Part shown: positions 16,201 to 18,979 of the stretch, piece after piece
How positions within the stretch are numbered: position 1 is the first letter of the stretch
Layout of the letters: every line of letters starts with the position of its first letter
Origin: CAYWLQ01 sp964458775
GTDB taxonomy: Bacteria > Myxococcota_A > Polyangia > JAAYKL01
Direction of reading: 5' to 3'
DNA: 18,979 nt
NCBI GenBank assembly: GCA_964458775.1
Contig: CAYWLQ010000113.1
Span: 1-18,979, forward strand
Position numbers and translations under genes: made by a program
Notes under the pieces: model-generated
What the model saw: only the letters and a program-made list of their open reading frames with translations
Database searches by the model: none
Told to the model about the DNA's origin: nothing

Positions 16201-18538
16201 TATGATATTAGGTCAGCAGGCAGAATTACAGGATAATGCTTCAGCCAAAGGTAGAATACTCGCTTCTATGGGGGCTATATGCTTTGACAATCTAGGTGAT
16301 TCCGACCGCGCAATGGTTTATTACAGACAAGCTCTTGCCTTTGACGAAAGTAATTTCGATGCAGCTTTCAATCTTCTCAAACTCTATCGACAGGCTCACG
16401 AAATTGAGGAAGCTATACCTCTCTATCGGCGTTGGGCAGACGCTGCTGATATGGTGGATCCGGAAACCAAGGTTGCGTTATTTACTGACATGGGTGATAC
16501 CTACGTTGAAGCCCAAAGAATAGAAGATGCTTACAAAGCATTTTCTCGTGCGGTTGCTGTAACCGGCGTTCCTATTCCGCCTGAACTTATGATTAAGTTT
16601 GCAAAAACAGGTTTTGAGCGAGAAGAATATGCAGAGGTTCAAGAAAGGCTTGCCTCATATCTACAGACAGTAGGCGGTGCTCTGCCTGTACAAGTGCAGG
16701 AACCCCTCCAGGTTTGTTTGGCAGAGGCGTATCTTAAGCAAGACAATCATATAGATGCTCATAAATATTTGAAACAAGTCTTGGCTCAGTCACCTAACAA
16801 TTTGGATGCACGCATACTCTTATGCGAAGTTCATGAGAAGCGCGGTGACTTTAAACAAATGGCGGAGTCGGTTAAAGAAGTTACAGCTTCGCTTCCGGCA
16901 GGCGATATGCGAAAAGTTGACCTCTTGAGAAGAGCAGGTGCCGTTACAGCAGAAAAACTTCGCGATGTGGAAGGCGGTATAAATCTTCTCAAGCAAGCTC
17001 TAGCAATCAAAGAAAATGATCGTGCGATTCTTGCAGAGTTGCTTAAAATCTACACTGCCTCAAAGAACTTCAATGAATTGGTAGAGGTAATTCTTAAAAT
17101 TGCCGATCAGGTTGAAGATGCTTCACAAAAAGTCCGATATTATATAAGTGCCGCCAAGGTATACAGACGAGAGATCGGCAATATAAATAAAGCAATACTT
17201 TATTTTGAAAAAGCACTGGACCTAAATCCTCAGGATCCTGACGCAAATCGCGCCATTATTGAAACCCTAGAACAAAACATGGCATGGGATAAACTTGAGC
17301 TGCACTACAAGAAAATGATCGCACGCCTTCCTAAGGATGCGGCAAAAGAAGATCGACTTATTGTTTTGAAGCCTTTATTTGAACTTCTCAGCAAGAAACT
17401 CAAAAAGAAATCAGACGCGGCGGTAATAGGTGAAGCAATTTATAAACTATCTCCCGAAGACTCGGAACATGCTGAGCATCTGGCTGAACTGTACGGTTGG
17501 GAGTTAGAATATTCTACGAAATCTATAAAACTTCACCGCGAGCTTCTTGCCAAAAATACGGCTAGAGCAGACTCTGTCAGAATGCTTTATCGAATTTTTT
17601 CGGCACAGGGCAATCCTGATAAAACATGGTGTTCTGCTGCTGTGCTTTCTCTTCTCAATGCCTGTACTCCGGAAGAGCATCGCTACTACAAAGATTATCG
17701 CCCCTCTGATTTGCAATCGTTTACAAATGTGCTCGATCAAGATCAGTGGGCGAGGCGCTTATTGCCGAAAGAGATGGACCAAACAGTAACATCAATCTTT
17801 TCAATAATTCAAAACGTTATCTTTGCATCCAAAGGACAGCCGCTATCCAGATACGGATTGGACTTAAGCCAAGCAATAGACGTAACTCAGTCTCAGTACA
17901 CAGCAACCGCCTTTGTCAATTTTGCAGCCGGTACCTTGGGACTAACACCTCCTCCGTTCTTCTTTTTGCAGAGCGCCGGACCCGGATTCCAAGTGTTGGA
18001 AACAGCACCTCCGGTTTTAGTTTCAGACGGAAACGAGCAGGGATTTACTGACCGAGTAGCAACGGCTTTTGTTTTGGGACAGCAGCTTTCCCTGTTTTAT
18101 CCCGGACTATTTGTAAGTCAAATGGCATCTTCAGGAACAGAGATGCTTTCTTGGCTATTGGCTTCAATCAGAATGTTTGTGCCGACATTGCCGGTTCCGG
18201 ACAACATGGCAGGACAAATATCCGACAAACTGGCACCGCTTAGAAGCTCTCTAGATGATTTTACCATGGAACGGCTTCAGGGACATGTCCACACCTTTGT
18301 TTCCAAGTCATCGAACGAGGTCAATCTCAAAAAATGGTCCAAAGCTGTTCATTACGCACAGGACAGAGCAGGGCTTCTATTGTGCGGAGACTTATCTGTT
18401 GCAGTAAAGACTCTGCGTGAAAGAGAAAAGGACGAAACAATGTTGGCAGATCGTTTGCGAGCAATAACATTGTTCGCAGTTTCAGAAGAGCACTTCGAGC
18501 TGCGCGCTCATCTGGGTGCCGCATTGAGAAGCGCTTAG
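13253..18538 (+). CDS. giant pseudokinase-TPR repeat protein
   Basis: 1761 residues from the ATG at 13253 (GGAGGAG at 13238-13244, 8 nt before); the frame also opens at 13205. Residues about 96-360 have a Ser/Thr kinase fold, but the catalytic residues are lost: the HRD loop reads HANLSIDN (219-226; catalytic Asp is Asn, Lys is Ser) and DFG reads TGLG (242-245), while APE (260-262) and the GxGALLYHIITGKPMF helix region remain. About 1,100 residues of TPR-like helical repeats follow (about 380-1480), with recurring SIYEKKLKNYESA-type and ALxxNP units arranged in longer super-repeats. The C-terminal 280 residues form a separate domain ending with QDRAGLLLCGDLSVAVKTL. No signal peptide or membrane segment, so cytoplasmic. 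Such kinase-TPR fusions occur in myxobacteria; a scaffold role for this pseudokinase is inferred. Confidence 0.9.
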   Translation: MNNILDLLSGEIERLFSSSEMKELCTTYLGVDPSSHGIEDTAKSVFAKRIVEYCNRNDLAEAVADAVLALKKTAVDPRLQQALNSESPKEPLRSGVEFNEYVVDSFLGEDEIGENYSCRQPGLAQQYKMTTLRRDRAENKRVAGRYLMLMRLLKNNPAPSVASVKETGSLDDGRPYAISAMVGGTALSERIPMSPLHALNLIEGVIDALESIHLKGIVHANLSIDNVCLLSDDDDDFEVVLTGLGADRLLSNSSPPIGIAPEMLRTRRADIRTDIYGLGALLYHIITGKPMFDGPLPVDAAAAHAILNPPSVSSSADTPAASAIDKLIAYFTAKDPGARPRNMDMVRRKIEELKRSVEQIEAQTNATGTKDDIGLSAATFLQYPGDIAALNALLADAQASNAWRAAIEVIEEAASSLDDPAQTRYLLLNAANLAFKKTKDYVKALSIYEYFLSGDPDDDEVLSSVMGVLEAAGRYEELIEKLADRINVIQDPAERIRTLSRIGSIYEKKLKNYESAFSYYSACLTGTATDLELLEQLEKLAEKAGLHENLAASLGQAAQAAESVGDAETALALYEKLGRVYLEKLEQPGYALTCFQKVLQYRPNDISTLKSVADMYRNAQQWMELAQVTMSLAEMETQPTFRRNYMVDAAEVLYKRVGNAEQALSLLDSVISEDPGHRGALDIMTSIFEANQDFARLANVLNEGLQSASNPAEEIEVRIRLGSICEKQLGDVAAAKNHYEKAVLLNPSCLDALRGLDRIYLKEGNKAALRDNLEAQLTCEMTPNQKIETRVRLADLYEEEFKNADKAVHHLEAVVTADDSNRYALLTLTRLYRRLERWEDLAAVLEKRAKFASDDEKKGLLKERADVIRDKLKDSARAIQALTEVTSLGVDDALESLAKTQEEAGDFESAVSTLQKISDAAADLLIKQNIMLRVAMIQLDKMGDVDSTVLTLRKARDLNPSSLDVLSLLARAMIAKRNFAEALMILGQQAELQDNASAKGRILASMGAICFDNLGDSDRAMVYYRQALAFDESNFDAAFNLLKLYRQAHEIEEAIPLYRRWADAADMVDPETKVALFTDMGDTYVEAQRIEDAYKAFSRAVAVTGVPIPPELMIKFAKTGFEREEYAEVQERLASYLQTVGGALPVQVQEPLQVCLAEAYLKQDNHIDAHKYLKQVLAQSPNNLDARILLCEVHEKRGDFKQMAESVKEVTASLPAGDMRKVDLLRRAGAVTAEKLRDVEGGINLLKQALAIKENDRAILAELLKIYTASKNFNELVEVILKIADQVEDASQKVRYYISAAKVYRREIGNINKAILYFEKALDLNPQDPDANRAIIETLEQNMAWDKLELHYKKMIARLPKDAAKEDRLIVLKPLFELLSKKLKKKSDAAVIGEAIYKLSPEDSEHAEHLAELYGWELEYSTKSIKLHRELLAKNTARADSVRMLYRIFSAQGNPDKTWCSAAVLSLLNACTPEEHRYYKDYRPSDLQSFTNVLDQDQWARRLLPKEMDQTVTSIFSIIQNVIFASKGQPLSRYGLDLSQAIDVTQSQYTATAFVNFAAGTLGLTPPPFFFLQSAGPGFQVLETAPPVLVSDGNEQGFTDRVATAFVLGQQLSLFYPGLFVSQMASSGTEMLSWLLASIRMFVPTLPVPDNMAGQISDKLAPLRSSLDDFTMERLQGHVHTFVSKSSNEVNLKKWSKAVHYAQDRAGLLLCGDLSVAVKTLREREKDETMLADRLRAITLFAVSEEHFELRAHLGAALRSA

Positions 18539-18979
18539 ACCTCTTTATACTCGATTGAGTTGCAAACCCCATCGTACTTGTTGCCGTTGTATCAATGATT
18601 GAGTGTCATTGAACTTTACAGCGCTCTCTGTTTTATCTTCTTAACTGTTTTCAAAAAATAACATGCTCCCCAGAAAATCCAATTTAGAATGTTCCGGCTT
18701 CGGCCCGCTGCAAAACTGAAATGAAAACTAGAGATAAAAGTTGTATGTACCGTGAAACAAATGTTAAAATAACTCAATCTGTAGAAAATGTAGAACTTAT
18801 GGATGAGCAAACAAGTGAATAATAATTGTAAATTTGGTATTGTGTTGACAATGAGTCACATATCATCAATTTACCCCCCCCCCTCAAATCACAATGTACA
18901 ACCGATAATAGTACATATCTAAAAAATTCGGTTTTTTCATATCGCTTTGGGAATAACAACGCCAAGAGCGATAAGCCTC
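18539..18979. other. 3' intergenic region, no convincing gene
   Basis: 441 bp after the pseudokinase stop. Short minus-strand frames exist but have no ribosome-binding site and no protein-like composition. It contains a small inverted repeat CAATGA-7 nt-TCATTG (18593-18611) without a T-run, a 10-C homopolymer at 18874-18883, and a lone TTGACA at 18845-18850 without a matching -10. Nothing more can be supported. Confidence 0.6.
18874..18883 (+). repeat. poly-C homopolymer (10 C)
   Basis: A run of ten C in an otherwise AT-rich intergenic region, located after TTTA and before TCAAA. Runs of this length are prone to slippage in replication and to sequencing error. No gene is known to start after it within the window. 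Confidence 0.85.

Noticed and set aside
18845..18850. Perfect TTGACA, candidate -35 box
   Set aside because: No -10-like hexamer at 16-18 nt (AATTTA is the best), so a promoter is not supported.
18616..18965. Two short minus-strand frames after the giant gene
   Set aside because: Composition is not protein-like, no ribosome-binding site, and one depends on reading through the poly-C run.

Overview
This window of about 19 kb is moderately AT-rich (low-40s % GC by eye) and looks like chromosome from a Gram-negative, deltaproteobacterial-type organism. The closest fit I can argue is a low-GC member of Myxococcota or Bradymonadota. Support comes from a giant kinase-fold/TPR protein, a Cys- and Asp-rich surface lipoprotein with the 'CSDGIDNDSDG' motif common in myxobacterial surface proteins, an ECF sigma factor paired with a FecR/TPR anti-sigma factor, an outer-membrane barrel protein, and AlgH. 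This placement is an inference from protein architecture; no rRNA or tRNA gene is present. I see no transposase, CRISPR array or phage gene.

Layout. Bases 1-140 hold the 3' end of an unidentified + strand gene. A hypothetical exported protein (64-894, +) follows and meets a secreted alpha/beta-hydrolase-like protein (824-1825, -) tail to tail, with overlapping 3' ends. An intergenic stretch with a REP-like dyad and a plausible promoter leads into a two-gene + strand unit: a Fic-fold protein lacking the catalytic His (2253-3041) and a ribbon-helix-helix/AT-hook protein (3068-3859). A stand-alone elongation factor G gene (4057-6135, +) ends 8 bp from the convergent - strand operon: outer-membrane barrel protein (8954-7938), ECF sigma factor (7924-7361) and ZAS/FecR/TPR anti-sigma factor (7361-6144). 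Divergent from this operon lies the Cys-rich lipoprotein (9081-10226, +).

A compact redox operon follows: thioredoxin (10429-10821), a DUF6132-type small membrane protein (10837-11031) and a membrane-anchored thioredoxin-like protein (11043-11501), ended by a perfect hairpin. Then come an orphan dethiobiotin synthetase (bioD, 11603-12277, +) and convergent AlgH/YqgE (12312-12899, -). The window is dominated on the right by a 1761-residue pseudokinase-TPR protein (13253-18538, +). The last 441 bp contain no convincing gene but do hold a 10-C homopolymer.

How the genes work together. Three local modules deserve attention: the degenerate Fic protein with its RHH/AT-hook partner, which resembles a toxin-antitoxin-style or regulatory pair; the barrel-sigma-FecR/TPR envelope-signalling operon; and the trx-DUF6132-trx thiol-redox operon. 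The pseudokinase-TPR protein is probably a large cytoplasmic scaffold. All of these functional links are inferences from domain content and spacing.
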